This document shows, one piece after another, positions 7,735 through 19,525 of a stretch of DNA of 64,000 bases (position 1 is its first letter; every line of letters begins with the position of its first letter). The stretch lies in contig CM034307.1 of assembly GCA_019925795.1 (NCBI GenBank), forward strand, positions 14,591,197 through 14,655,196. Reading direction: 5' to 3'. This DNA comes from Dendrobium chrysotoxum (lineage: Eukaryota > Streptophyta > Magnoliopsida > Asparagales > Orchidaceae). The position numbers and the translations under genes are program-made. Below the pieces are notes generated by a model. That model was not told the DNA's origin. It ran no database searches and saw only the letters and a list, made by a program, of their open reading frames with translations.

Positions 7735-10700
7735 TGCTTTCACACAAGACCTCGAGAGAGCATGTGGTACCTGGACAGCGGATATTCTAGACATATGACT
7801 GGAGATGCAAATCAGTTCATTTCGCTGGAGGCCAGAGCTGGAGGTAAGGTTACACTTGGAGATAACACCACCAGGAAGGTGGTAGGCACAGGTATGATTG
7901 GTGATTCAAAGAATTTTGTGATTGATAATGTTTTGCTTGTAGATGGACTGAAACACAACTTGCTGAGCATTAGTCAACTCTGCGACAAGGGATACAGCAT
8001 CAAATTCCTGCCCACTGGCTGCATTTTAAGCTTAAATAATGAAGTTGTTTTGCAGGGGCAAAGGATCAACAACGTCTACAAGCTGGATGTAAGTAGCATT
8101 AAATCTGATAATTCAATTTGCTTAAAAACTGCTGCTGATGAGTCTTGGTTATGGCATAGGAGATTGTGTCATGCCAGTATAAAAACCCTTAGGAGAGTCA
8201 CCCGAAAGGACTTAGTTAGAGGTGTGCCCAAGCTTAAGTTCACTAAGGATCACCTGTGTGATGCCTGTTAGTTGGGGAAGCAAGTCCAGTCCTCTTTTCA
8301 CTCAGTTAAGGACATTAGCACCTCTAGACCTTTAGAAGTTCTTCATATGGACCTCTTTGGACCCATTAGCACTGCCAGCTTAGGGGGGAGAGTCTATGGT
8401 TTTGTTATTGTTGATAATTATTCAAGGTTCACTTGGGTTTAAGTTTTTGTCACACAAATCTGAGTCATTTGATGAGTTTAGATCTTTCTCTACTTGGATT
8501 CAGAAGAAGTTAGGATGTGAGATTATTACCATCCATAGTGATCACGGAGGGGAGTTTGAAAATGAAAGATTTGGAAGTTTTTGTGAGGATCATGAGATTA
8601 GTCACAATTTTTCAGCTCCTAGGACCCCTCAGCAGAACGGGGTAGCTGAAAGGAAGAACAGGACCTTAGTGGAAGCCGCTAGAGCCATGCTTGCCGAGTA
8701 TTCACTTCCAAAATACTTTTGGGCTGAAGCGGTGAACACTGCCTGTTATGTGCTGAATAGGGTGAATGTGAGAGTCAAACTGAACAAGACACCTTATGAG
8801 ATCATTAAGGGTAGAACACCAAATCTGTCCCACCTCCATATCTTTGGCTGTAAGGTTTTCATTCTGAACAACGGGAAGTCACCCTTAGGAAAATTTGACC
8901 CCAAATCTGATGAAGGAGTGTTCTTAGGATATTCAAGTGTGGGGAAATCCTTTAGGGTGTTCAATAGGAGGACTTTGGTGGTGGAAGAAACAACCCATGT
9001 AGTGTTTGATGAATCTGATCCAAAGGAGTATAGATCTGAAGTAGAAGATGAAGAGATTGTTGAGGTTACCCAAGGAGTTGGAAATACAAATTTGGAGGAA
9101 AGGGTAGAACCTCAAACCACACTGCCTAGAGATTGGAGATATTCTTCGAGTCATCCTAAAGAACTGATCTTAGGAGACCCTTCTGAAGGTGTTAGGACTA
9201 GGCATGGACTTAGGAAGGAAGTAAACCATTCTGCCTTTATCTCAATGACTGAACCCACCAACATCAATCAAGCCTTGTCGGATGAGTTTTGGATTTTAGC
9301 TATGCAGGAAGAATTGAATCAATTTGTAAGGAATGATGTTTGGGAGTTAGTAGAAAGACCTAGAAATGAAAGTATTGTGGGAACCAAGTGGGTCTTTAAG
9401 AATAAGATGAATGATTCTGGTGTGGTGGTGAGAAATAAGGCAAGATTGGTGGCTAAGGGGTATAATCAGATTGAAGGGATAGATTTTGAGGAAACTTTTG
9501 CCCCTGTAGCTAGATTGGAAGCCATTAAAGTGCTACTAGCCTTTGCCTGTTACAAGGGATTTAAGCTGTTTCAAATGGATGTCAAGAGTGCCTTTTTAAA
9601 TGGGGTAATTAAAGAAGATGTTTTTGTAGAACAACCCCCAGGTTTTGAGAGTTCCCAATATCCAAGTCATGTCTATAAATTAAAAAAGGCCTTATATGGA
9701 TTGAAACAGGCACCCAGAGCTTGGTATGAGAGGCTTAGCACATTCCTGTTAGAAAGAGAGTTTGTTAAGGGGAGCGTAGACACCACCCTTTTTCTGAGGA
9801 GAATAGGAGATGACTTACTCATTGTCCAGATTTATGTTGATGATATAATTTTTGGATCTTCTGATAAATATTTATGTGATGAGTTTTCCAAAATAATGAG
9901 TAAGGAGTTTGAGATGAGTATGATGGGAGAATTATCCTACTTTTTGGGGTTTAGCATAAGGCAAACGGATGATGGAACCTTTCTCAATCAATCAAAATAC
10001 ACTAAGGACATTTTGAAGAAATATGAAATGGACAAAGCCAAGCCAATCAGTACTCCCATGCCCTCCTCAGTTCAGTTAGATAAGGATTCAAATGGAAAAT
10101 CTGTTGATCAGAAGAAGTATAGAGGGATAATAGGTTCACTGCTTTACCTGACTGCTAGCCGACCTGATATCATGTTTAGTGTCTGTCTTTGTGCTAGGTT
10201 TCAGGCTGATCCTAAAGAGTCCCACCTGACTGCTATTAAGAGAATTCTTAGATATCTTTTAGGAACCCCAAACCTAGGAATTTGGTACCCTAGGCACAGC
10301 ACCTCTTTTGAGATCATTGGATATTCTGACTCTGACTTTGCGGGGTGTAGGGTGGATAGGAAGAGTACCTCTGGGACTTGTCAATTCATAGGACAGTCGT
10401 TAGTCTCTTAGTCCAGTAGAAAACAGAACTCAGTTGCACTTTCCACTGCTGAAGCTGAGTACATTGCCTTAGGAAGTTGTGTGGCCCAAGTTCTTTGGTT
10501 GAAACAACAAGTCTTGGATTTAGGAGTACCCGTTGGCACAATTTCTGTTCTGTGTGATAATACCAGTGCCATCTGTATCTCTAAGAATCCAATCCAACAT
10601 TCTAGGACCAAACACATTGACATTAGGCATCACTTCATTAGGGACCATGTTACAAAAGGGGACATTGAGCTACATCATGTAGCAACTGAAAATCAGCTGG

Positions 10701-10783
10701 CTGACATATTCACTAAACCACTGGCCTTTGACTCATTCAGCATTTTGAGAACCAGATTAGGAGTGATTGATATAAATGCTTGA
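7732..10783 (+). pseudogene. pol: Pol of Sirevirus A: protease, integrase, RT, RNase H (inactivated)
   Basis: In order: aspartic protease with YLDSGYSRHMTGD (7762 on), integrase HHCC zinc region ending CDAC (8271), integrase core (MDLFGP, HSDHGGEF, QQNGVAERKNR), copia RT from GTKWVFKNKM to YVDDIIFGSS (YVDD at 9833-9844), and RNase H to the final TGA at 10781-10783. Lesions: TAG at 8269-8271 where B has Gln, one extra T near 8436-8441 (GGGTTTAAG instead of GGGTTAAG) that shifts the frame, and TAG at 10409-10411 in place of Trp. The last 2 kb is otherwise a long open frame, so the damage is recent. Copy D shows the usual length, about 1005 codons. Confidence 0.93.
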
Positions 10784-12362
10784 TTCTGATGACTGCTGAT
10801 TTATGATTGTTATGATTGGTATTCTGATTTCTGTTAGTTAGTTTTTTGTATTCTATTTTCTGATTTCTGTTAGTTAGTTTTTGTATTCTGATTTCTGTTA
10901 GTTAGTTTTGGTTCTATTATTTGCTTTCAGTTGATTTTATTTCTTTTATTGATTTCTATGTTACCTTTTTTTGTTAGTTTGATTTGAGTATTTACTTTGC
11001 TATGATTTTCTATCTGTTTTTGTTTATTTACGGGTTCATATCTTGCACTTACTGTTTTATGCTTTTCAAGATCTGATCACCGCTCACTACTTCTGGTGAC
11101 CTGAATTTTTGACTGGGAGTTTTTACCTTATTTTGGTTTGGAAGCTGATAAGCAGTGATTGACTTCGCTGAATCTGTTAAAGGGAAGAAACATTGATAAT
11201 TGTTTCTCTTCCTCTAACTCCTTTACTGGTGTGTAGTTTCTTTTGAATAAAAATCCTTTTCAAAATTAAAATGTTAGTTTTTGAAATAGAGATTATTTTA
11301 TCTTCCTACAGTAATCTGCCTCATATCAATAGTATTTTTCAAAGTCTTGAGTCATTAGTTTGATTTTCTAAACCAAGTGATTACATTTATCATATGTTGT
11401 ATGGATTTTGTTTTGTGAATCGTTCTTCCTTACTGCGGAGAGTCATCTCCTATGTCTGGAAGATAATCTCACAGCTGAGACTCTTTAATGATTATGAAAA
11501 GGAGAAAGCTTATAAAAGATGCGCAGTGCGCCAGATAATTTGAAAAAGAGGCATAAAATGAGCCCAAAACTGAAAAGATGCGAAATTGCCAAATTGGATA
11601 CACAAAGTGTATCAAAAATCAAAAGATGCGCAAAGCGCCAACCAATTTGAAAAAGAGGCACAAAATGAGCCCAAAACAAGCTTTCTTTCCTTTCAGATTG
11701 TTAAATGTCTTAGAGGAATCTGTGCGCCACTTAATATTTTCAAAAGCTTGGTTTTTGAAAATCATGATTTCTGATTTTTTACTTTGTAACACTATTATAT
11801 CAGATATTTTTTCTGGAACGAGGCTTGAAAGGATTTCTTTTTAAATCTAATGTCTTTTATTCTGAATCGAATTTTTATGTTGAAAGAGGTTTGCATCGAT
11901 AAGGTGCCCGGGGTCGGCGCTACGAACGTTGATTATTTCCAACCTTTTCTGGATTTCAGCGCTGTCAATCGTCCTGTCATTGGTTTTAGAATCTAAAGTC
12001 AAGGAAAAATTCTGATTTTCTAAGAGCAGCTTAATCAAAAATTTTAATAAAAAAAAAATTATACTTCTATGTGTTTTTGGCTTAAGTTTTATTCGTCTTT
12101 TTGTTATTTTGATTTCATGGTTGTGTTTTGTGTATGTTCTATTTTATGTTTTATTTCAGTGTTCTGTTTTTCCCTCCTCCTTTTTGTGATGTCAAAAGGG
12201 GGAGTCAGTTGTAGTCGTGTCGTGTCTGTTTCTGTTTTCTGTTTCATGTTTTCTGTATTGTTTGAGCTGTTAAATGAAAATTAAAAAAAAAAATTGTTTG
12301 TTTTGTTTGATCTCCTAGTATACCTTTGTTTTCAGACTACTTTACAAATGTTTGCCATCATC
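10784..12362 (+). repeat. 3' region of A between pol and the polypurine tract
   Basis: No gene is present. The start (10784-11050) is T-rich with repeated GTTAGTTAGTTTTT/TTCTGATTTC phrases. At 11517-11690 two units about 107 bp apart begin AGATGCGCAGTGCGCC and AGATGCGCAAAGCGCC. They contain perfect dyads: GCGC-AGT-GCGC (11521-11531), GATACAC-AAA-GTGTATC (11597-11613) and GCGC-AAA-GCGC (11628-11638). Inverted repeats and extra polypurine tracts in this place are features known of Sireviruses. ORF3, found here in C and D, is absent. Confidence 0.8.
12194..12204 (+). other. Second (upstream) polypurine tract of A
   Basis: AAAAGGGGGAG about 170 bp before the main tract. It has nearly the same core as the LTR-adjacent tract and could prime extra plus-strand synthesis. 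Multiple tracts are typical of Sireviruses. Confidence 0.7.
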
Positions 12363-12376
12363 AAAAAGGGGGAGAT
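12363..12376 (+). other. Main polypurine tract of A
   Basis: AAAAAGGGGGAGAT directly abuts the TGTTG start of the 3' LTR. Such a tract is where plus-strand DNA synthesis begins in LTR retrotransposons. Confidence 0.9.
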
Positions 12377-13368
12377 TGTTGCAAATCTGGTTTTGATGAT
12401 GACAAACATGTTTCCAGTATGTTTTGCTTGGCTAATCTGTTTCAGGCACAAAAGACCGCGAGCCACTCAAGCCAACTCAAGATCGGGTCCAAGTGTGTCA
12501 AATGTATGATTTTTCTTTTTATTGAGTCAATTGTAATGTAACTGATCCCCTAGCTAAGTAATCTTGCACACACACACTCAGGGGGAGAGATTGAGTGAGT
12601 TAGAGTTTCTGTTGCAATTTTGTTCAGATCGTCCTGGACGATATCCACATCGTCCTGGACGATCCAGTTAAAACAGAAACCCTAATTAGGGCAACTAAGT
12701 TAAGAGGGTCTGATTGAGCCGATCGTCCTGGATGATCTATGGATCGTACGGGACGATATTCCCAAATCAGAAATTCTCAGCCGCCAGATTAAGTTAGGCA
12801 AGTTTTATTTTAAGTATTTTGGTCTGATCGTCCCGGACGATACGTGTATCGTCCTGGACGATTCACTACAATCATGCCTAACTTAGTCTGGTAATTAAGG
12901 AAAGAAATTAATGTTTAATTGATATGGTCACATCGTCCTAGACGATCGCAGGATCGTCCTGGACGATCGTGATCATCTTGTGCATTTCAGCTGTACGTCC
13001 AGAACTATGTACAGGACGATTTGGGGGCCTTTTTGAACTAATCGTACCGGACGATTACCCTATCGTCCGGGACGATCAAGTCATTTTTTGGTCGTCCAGC
13101 ACAGATTTCTCTGGACGACCCGAACTGTCTTCTGGACGATTTCCTTCAATTTGAACTAAGCGTCCCGGACAATCGCAGGATCGTACGGGACGATATGAAC
13201 AACTTTTTCTACTGATCGTCCAGAAGAGCCAGATCGTCCAGGCTGAAACAGCTGAATTTGAACTGATCGTACAGGACGATCTACCGATCGTCCTGGACGA
13301 TCTTGGCCGACCAGTTGAGAATTAGGGCAAATTTTAAGCCCTCCTATAAAAGAACTTTTTCTAAAACT
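12377..13368 (+). repeat. 3' LTR of A, first part (U3), interrupted by B
   Basis: Matches 4192 onward of the 5' LTR, including the palindrome array (12628-13302) and TATAAAAG (13345-13352). It stops at AAACT (13364-13368), the target duplication of B, about where the LTR transcript would begin. The rest of this LTR continues at 23090. Confidence 0.95.
13364..13368. repeat. Target-site duplication of element B (AAACT)
   Basis: AAACT precedes the left end of B and is repeated at 23090-23094 after its right end. The 5' LTR of A has a single AAACT followed by AAGAAAAATC at the same place, which confirms the empty site. Confidence 0.95.
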
Positions 13369-13376
13369 TGAAAGTT

Positions 13377-13876
13377 NNNNNNNNNNNNNNNNNNNNNNNN
13401 NNNNNNNNNNNNNNNNNNNNNNNNNNNNNNNNNNNNNNNNNNNNNNNNNNNNNNNNNNNNNNNNNNNNNNNNNNNNNNNNNNNNNNNNNNNNNNNNNNNN
13501 NNNNNNNNNNNNNNNNNNNNNNNNNNNNNNNNNNNNNNNNNNNNNNNNNNNNNNNNNNNNNNNNNNNNNNNNNNNNNNNNNNNNNNNNNNNNNNNNNNNN
13601 NNNNNNNNNNNNNNNNNNNNNNNNNNNNNNNNNNNNNNNNNNNNNNNNNNNNNNNNNNNNNNNNNNNNNNNNNNNNNNNNNNNNNNNNNNNNNNNNNNNN
13701 NNNNNNNNNNNNNNNNNNNNNNNNNNNNNNNNNNNNNNNNNNNNNNNNNNNNNNNNNNNNNNNNNNNNNNNNNNNNNNNNNNNNNNNNNNNNNNNNNNNN
13801 NNNNNNNNNNNNNNNNNNNNNNNNNNNNNNNNNNNNNNNNNNNNNNNNNNNNNNNNNNNNNNNNNNNNNNNNNNNN
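13377..13876. other. Assembly gap of 500 N
   Basis: Exactly 500 undetermined bases, a usual default for gaps of unknown size. Reading frames that run through it are artefacts. LTR comparison predicts that only about three bases are truly missing. Confidence 0.97.
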
Positions 13877-14177
13877 AAGGGATGTTAAGCCCTAGTGAAC
13901 TAGTCCCGAGGCTAACCAAGAGGGGGGGTGAATTGGTTATTTAAAAATTTCACGATAACTATGAAAATCTTTTCGATACTTAGCAGCGGAAACAAGTAAA
14001 CAATAACGAAAAGATCAACCAACGATATTCACCCAAGCAGTTTATATTGAAAAGTAAAATGTAAAACTGAATCAGAAAAAGCAAACCAGATTTTATAGTG
14101 GTTCGGTCAACTTGACCTACGTCCACTCCCCGGAGCCTCCCCTCCGGGTATTGCACTAAACGAAAGTGACTCTCCTT

Positions 14178-14358
14178 TTGCTCCCACAGCAAGGCGGAGA
14201 AGCCTGTACAAAACACCTCCTTTTCACCACACGGTGAGGCAGAGAACCTGACCTCCTTTCGCTTCCTCCTGAAGCAGGCAGAGAACCTTCGAACTCCTTT
14301 TGCTTCCACCTGAAGCGGGCAGAGAACCCACGAACTCCTTTCGCTTCCACCTGAAGCG
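14178..14358 (-). ncRNA. Hairpin array in the R/U5 leader of B
   Basis: Five hairpins, read on the plus strand: TTGCT-CCCAC-AGCAA (14178-14192), TCACC-ACAC-GGTGA (14224-14237), GCTTC-CTCCT-GAAGC (14261-14275), GCTTC-CACCT-GAAGC (14302-14316) and CGCTTC-CACCT-GAAGCG (14342-14358). It has one more unit than A, so the number of units varies within the family. The right LTR has the same five (21706-21886). It is a leader structure, not a separate gene. Confidence 0.6.
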
Positions 14359-14638
14359 GGCAGAGAACCCGGATCTTCTTGCGAACGATCCTCCCACGAA
14401 GAACACCGACTAGACGACAGACGACGAGTGGAGAAGACGACTCTGATCCGTGCTTGGAGCAACCTTAGTGAATCCCTCACTAACTCCCCCTCACAAGATC
14501 TCTTCTCTCTCTCCCAACTCTCTCTCTCTCTAGGATTTCTCAAAGAAGGAAGGCAGCAAAAGATTTTTCCAAAAATTGGAAAAAGTTCTTTTAAAGGAGG
14601 GCTTAAAATTTGCCCTAAATCTCAACTGGTCGGCCAAG

Positions 14639-15312
14639 ATCGTCCAGGACGATCGGTATATCGTCCTGTACGATCAGTTCAAATTCAGCTGTTTCAGCCT
14701 GGACGATCTGGCTCTTCTGGACGATCAGTAGAAAAAGATGTTCCTATCATCCCGTACGATCCTGCGATCGTCCGGGACGATTAGTTCAAATTGAAGGAAA
14801 TCGTCCAGAAGACAGTTCGGGTCGTCCAGAGAAATCTGTGCTGGACGACCAAAAAATGACTTGATCGTCCTGGACGATAGGGTAATCGTCCGGTACGATT
14901 AGTTCAAAAAGGCCCCAAATCGTCCTGTAAATAGTTCTGGACGAACAGCTGAAATGCACAAGACGATCACGATCGTCCGGGACGATCCTGCGATCGTCCT
15001 GGACGATGTGATCGTATCAATTAAACATTAATTGCTTTCCTTAATTACCAGACTAATTTAGGCATGATTGTAGTGAATCGTCCAGGACGATACACGTATC
15101 GTCCGGGACGATCAGACCAAAATACTTAAAATAAAACTTGCCTAACTTAATCTGGCGGCTGAGAATTTCTGATTTGGGCATATCGTCCCGTACGATTCGT
15201 AGATCGTCCAGGACGATCGGCTCAATCAGACCCTCTTAACTTAGTCGCCCTAATTAGGGTTTCTGTTTTAACTGGATCGTCCAGGATGATGTGGATATCG
15301 TCCAGGATGATC
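14639..15312. promoter_or_regulatory. Paired palindrome array in U3 of B (3' LTR)
   Basis: Same ATCGTCCTGGACGAT/ATCGTACGGGACGAT dyads and mostly 21-bp pairing as in A, reversed. The right LTR copy is 22167-22840. Several dyads differ from A by transitions at CpG. Confidence 0.85.
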
Positions 15313-15562
15313 TGAACAAATTGCAACAGAAACTCTAATTCACTCAATCTCTCCCCCTGAGTGTGTGTGTGCAAGGTTACTTAGCTAGGGAATCAGTTAC
15401 ATTACAATTGACTCAATAAAAGGAAAAATCATACATTTGACACACTTGGACCCGATCTTGAGTTAGCTTGAGTGGCTCGCGGTCTTTTGTGCCTGAAACA
15501 GATTAGCCAAGCAAAATACACTGGAAACATGTTTGTCATCATCAAAACCAGATTTGCAACAA

Positions 15563-15575
15563 TCTCCCCCTTTTT
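15563..15575 (-). other. Main polypurine tract of B
   Basis: The minus strand reads AAAAAGGGGGAGA next to the LTR. A second tract, AAAAGGGGGAG, is at 15738-15728, as in A. Confidence 0.9.
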
Positions 15576-17025
15576 GATGATGGCAAACATTTGTAAATTA
15601 GTCTGAAAACCAAGGTAAACTAGGAGATCAAACAAAACAAAACATTTTTTTTTTTCATTTAACAGCTCAAACAATACAGAAAACATGAAACAGAAAACAG
15701 AAACAGACACGACACGACTACAACTAACTCCCCCTTTTGACATCACAAAAAGGAGGAGGAGAAAACATAACACGGAAATAAAACATAAAATAAAACATAT
15801 TGATTTTAGATTCAAAAACCAATGACAGGACAATTGACAGCGCTGAAATCCAAAAAAGGTTGGAAATAATCAACTTTCGTAACTCCGACCCCGGGCACCT
15901 TATCGATGCAAACCTCTTCCAACACAAAAATCCGATTCAGAATAAAAGACATTAGATTTGAAAAGAAATCCTTTCAAGCCTCGTTCCAGAAAAATATCTG
16001 ATATAATAGTGTTACAAAGTAAAAAATCAGAAATCAGGATTTTCAAGACTCAAGCTTTTGAAAATATTAAGTGGCGCACAGATTTTTCTAAGACATTTAA
16101 TAATCTGAAAGGAAAGAAAGCTTGTGTTGGGCTCATTTTGTGCCTCTTTTTTAAATTGGTTGGCGCTTTGCGTATCTTTTGATTTTTGATACACTTTGTG
16201 TATCCAATTTGGCAATTTCGCATCTTTTCAGTTTTGGGCTCATTTTATGCCTCTTTTTCAAATTATCTGGCGCACTGCGCATCTTTTATAAGCTTTCTCC
16301 TTTTCATAATCATTAAAGAGTCTCAGCTGTGAGATTATCTTTCAGACATAGGAGATGACTCTCCGCAGTAAGGAAGAACGATTCACAAAATAAAATCCAT
16401 ATAACATATGATAAATGCAATCACTTGGTTTAGAAAATCAAACTAATGACTCAAAACTTTGAAAAACACTATTGATATGAGGCAGATTACTGTAGGAAGA
16501 TAAAATAATCTCTATTTCAAAAACTAACATTTTAATTTTGAAAAGGATTTTTATTCAAAAGAAACTACACACCAGTAAAGGAGTTAGAGGAAGAGAAACA
16601 ATTATCAATGTTTCTTCCCTTTAACAGATTCAGCGAAGTCAATCACTGCTTATCAGCTTCCAAACCAAAACAAGGTAAAAACTCCCAGTCAAAAATTCAG
16701 ATCACCAGAAGTAGTGAGCGGTGATCAGATCTTGAAAAGCATAAAACAGTAAGTGCAAGATATGAACCCGTAAATAAATAAAAACAGGTAGAAAATCATA
16801 GCAAAGTAAATACTCAAATTAAACTAACAAAAAAAGGGTAATAGAGAAATCAGCAGAAGAAATAAAATCAACTGAAAGCAAATAATCAAACCAAAACTAA
16901 CTAACAAAAATTAGAAATCAGAATACAAAAACTAACTAACAGAAATCAGAAAACAGAATACAAAAAACTAACTAACCGAAATCAGAATACCAATCATAAC
17001 AATCATAAATCAACAGTCATCAGAA
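15576..17025 (-). repeat. 3' region of B between pol and the polypurine tract
   Basis: The mirror image of 10784-12362 of A, with no gene and no ORF3. The dyads are present at 16155-16270: GATACAC-TTT-GTGTATC is intact and GCGC-TTT-GCGT has lost one pair. The TAGTTAGTTTTT phrases next to pol are also conserved (16880-17000). Confidence 0.8.
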
Positions 17026-19514
17026 TCAAGCATTTATATCAATCACTCCTAATCTGGTTCTCAAAATGCTGAATGAGTCAAAGGCCAGTGGTTTAGTGAA
17101 TATGTCAGCCAGCTGATTTTCAGTTGCTACGTGGTGTAGCTCAATGTCCCCTTTTGTAACATGGTCCCTAATGAAGTGATGCCTAATGTCAATGTGTTTG
17201 GTCCTAGAATGTTGGATTGGATTCTTAGTGATACAGATGGCACTAGTATTATCACACATAATAGAAATTGTGCCAACAGGTACTCCTAAATCCAAGACTT
17301 GCTGCTTCAACCAAAGAACTTGGGCCACACAACTCCCTAAGGCAATGTACTCAGCTTCAGCAGTGGAAAGTGCAACTGAGTTCTGTTTTCTACTGGACCA
17401 AGAGACTAACGACTGTCCTATGAATTGATAAGTCCCAGAGGTACTCTTCCTATCAACCCTACACCCCGCAAAGTCAGAGTCAGAATATCCAATGATCTCA
17501 AAAGAGGTGCTGTGCCTAGGGTACCAAATTCCTAGGTTTGGGGTTCCTAAAAGATATCTAAGAATTCTCTTAACAGCAGTCAGGTGGGACTCTTTAGGAT
17601 CAGCCTGAAATCTAGCACAAAGACAGACACTAAACATGATATCAGGTCGGCTAGTAGTCAGGTAAAGCAGTGACCCTATTATCCCTCTATACTTCTTCTG
17701 ATCAACAGATTTTCCATTTGAATCCTTATCTAACTGAACTGAGGAGGGCATGGGAGTACTGATTGGCTTGGCTTTGTCCATTTCATATTTCTTCAAAATG
17801 TCCTTAGTGTATTTTGATTGATTGAGAAAGGTTCCATCATCCGTTTTCTTAAAGACCCACTTGGTTCCTACAATACTTTGGTTTCTAGGTCTTTCTACTA
17901 ACTCCCAAACATCATTCCTTACAAATTGATTCAATTCTTCCTGCATAGCTAAAATCCAAAATTCATCCGATAGGGCTTGATTGATGTTGGTGGGTTCAGT
18001 CATTGAGATAAAGGCAGAATGGTTTACTTCCTTCCTAAGTCCATGCCTAGTCCTAACACCTTCAGAAGGGTCTCCTAAGATCAGTTCTTTAGGATGACTC
18101 GAAGAATATCTCCAATCTCTAGGCAGTGTGGTCCGAGGTTCTACCCTTTCCTCCAAATTTGTATTTCCAACTCCTTGGGTAACCTCAACAATCTCTTCAT
18201 CTTCTACTTCAGATCTAGACTCCTTAGGATCAGATTCATCAAACACTACATGGGTTGTTTCTTCCACCACCAAAGTCCTCCTATTGAACACCCTAAAGGA
18301 TTTCCCCACACTTGAATATCCTAAGAACACTCCTTCATCAGATTTGGGGTCAAATTTTCCTAAGGGTGACTTCCCGTTGTTCAGAATGAAAACCTTACAG
18401 CCAAAGACATGGAGGTGGGACAGATTTGGTGTTCTACCCTTAATGATCTCATAAGGTGTCTTGTTCAGTTTGACTCTCACATTCACCCTATTCAGCACAT
18501 AACAGGCAGTGTTCACCGCTTCAGCCCAAAAGTATTTAGGAAGTGAATACTCGGCAAGCATGGCTCTAGCGGCTTCCACTAAGGTCCTATTCTTCCTTTC
18601 AGCTACCCCGTTCTGCTGAGGGGTCCTAGGAGCTGAAAAATTGTGACTAATCTCATGGTTCTCACAAAAACTTCCAAATCTTTCATTTTCAAACTCCCCT
18701 CCGTGATCACTATGGATGGTAATAATCTCACATCCTAACTTCTTCTGAATCCAAGTAGAGAAAGATCTAAACTCATCAAATGACTCAGACTTGTGTGACA
18801 AAAACTTAACCCAAGTGAACCTTGAATAATCATCAACAATCACAAAACCATAGACTCTCCCCCCTAAGCTGGCAGTGCTAATGGGTCCAAAGAGGTCCAT
18901 GTGAAGAACTTCTAAAGGTCTAGAGGTGCTAATGTCCTTAACAGAGTGAAAGAGGACTAGACTTGCTTCCCCAACTGACAGGCATCACACAGGTGATCCT
19001 TAGTGAACTTAAGCTTGGGCACACCTCTAACTAAGTCCTTTTGGGTGACTCTCCTAAGGGTTTTCATACTGGCATGACACAATCTCCTATGCCATAACCA
19101 AGACTCATCAGCAGCAGTTTTTAAGCAAATTGAATTATCAGATTTAATGCTACTTACATCCAGCTTGTAGACGTTGTTGATCCTTTGCCCCTGCAAAACA
19201 ACTTCATCATTTAAGCTTAAAATGCAGCCAGTGGGCAGGAATTTGATGCTGTATCCCTTGTCACAGAGTTGACTGATGCTCAGCAGGTTGTGTTTCAGTC
19301 CATCTACAAGCAAAACATTATCAATCACAAAATTCTTTGAATCACCAATCATACCTGTGCCTACCACCTTCCTGGTGGTGTTATCTCCAAGTGTAACCTT
19401 GCCTCCAGCTCTGGCCTCCAGTGAAATGAACTGATTTGCATCTCCAGTCATATGTCTAGAACATCCGCTGTCCAGGTACCACATGCTCTCACGAGGTCTT
19501 GTGTGAGAGCACAC
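17026..19514 (-). pseudogene. pol: Pol of Sirevirus B with deleted RT core
   Basis: Protease YLDSGCSRHMTGD, integrase and RNase H are all present, and the gene ends at 17026 with the same INA C-terminus as A. Three lesions: TAG at 18959-18957 where A has Gln; one missing T just after it (CTCTTTCAC instead of CTCTTTTCAC) that shifts the frame; and an in-frame deletion near 17849 that joins GTKWVFKK directly to TDDGTFLNQ. The deletion equals 9402-9962 of A, 561 bp or 187 codons, and removes the whole RT palm with YVDD. Short A-runs at both ends suggest slippage or microhomology. From 18900 to the end the frame is open for 624 codons. Confidence 0.93.
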
Positions 19515-19525
19515 CTACAAAATCA

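Larger units (their letters stand above)
13369..15561 (-). repeat. 3' LTR of element B, containing a 500-N gap
   Basis: On the plus strand it starts TGAAAGTT, then 500 N, then AAGGGATG, and ends TTTGCAACA at 15561. The other LTR reads TGAAAGTTCGAAAGGGATG, so only CGA seems to be missing. If the gap is counted as 3 bases the length is 1696 bp, exactly that of the right LTR. It holds the hairpin leader, the TATA variant TTTAAAAG (14595-14588) and a palindrome array. Confidence 0.93.

Noticed and set aside
13344..13919. Long open frames on both strands across the N run
   Set aside because: They consist of undetermined bases in an assembly gap and have no coding evidence.
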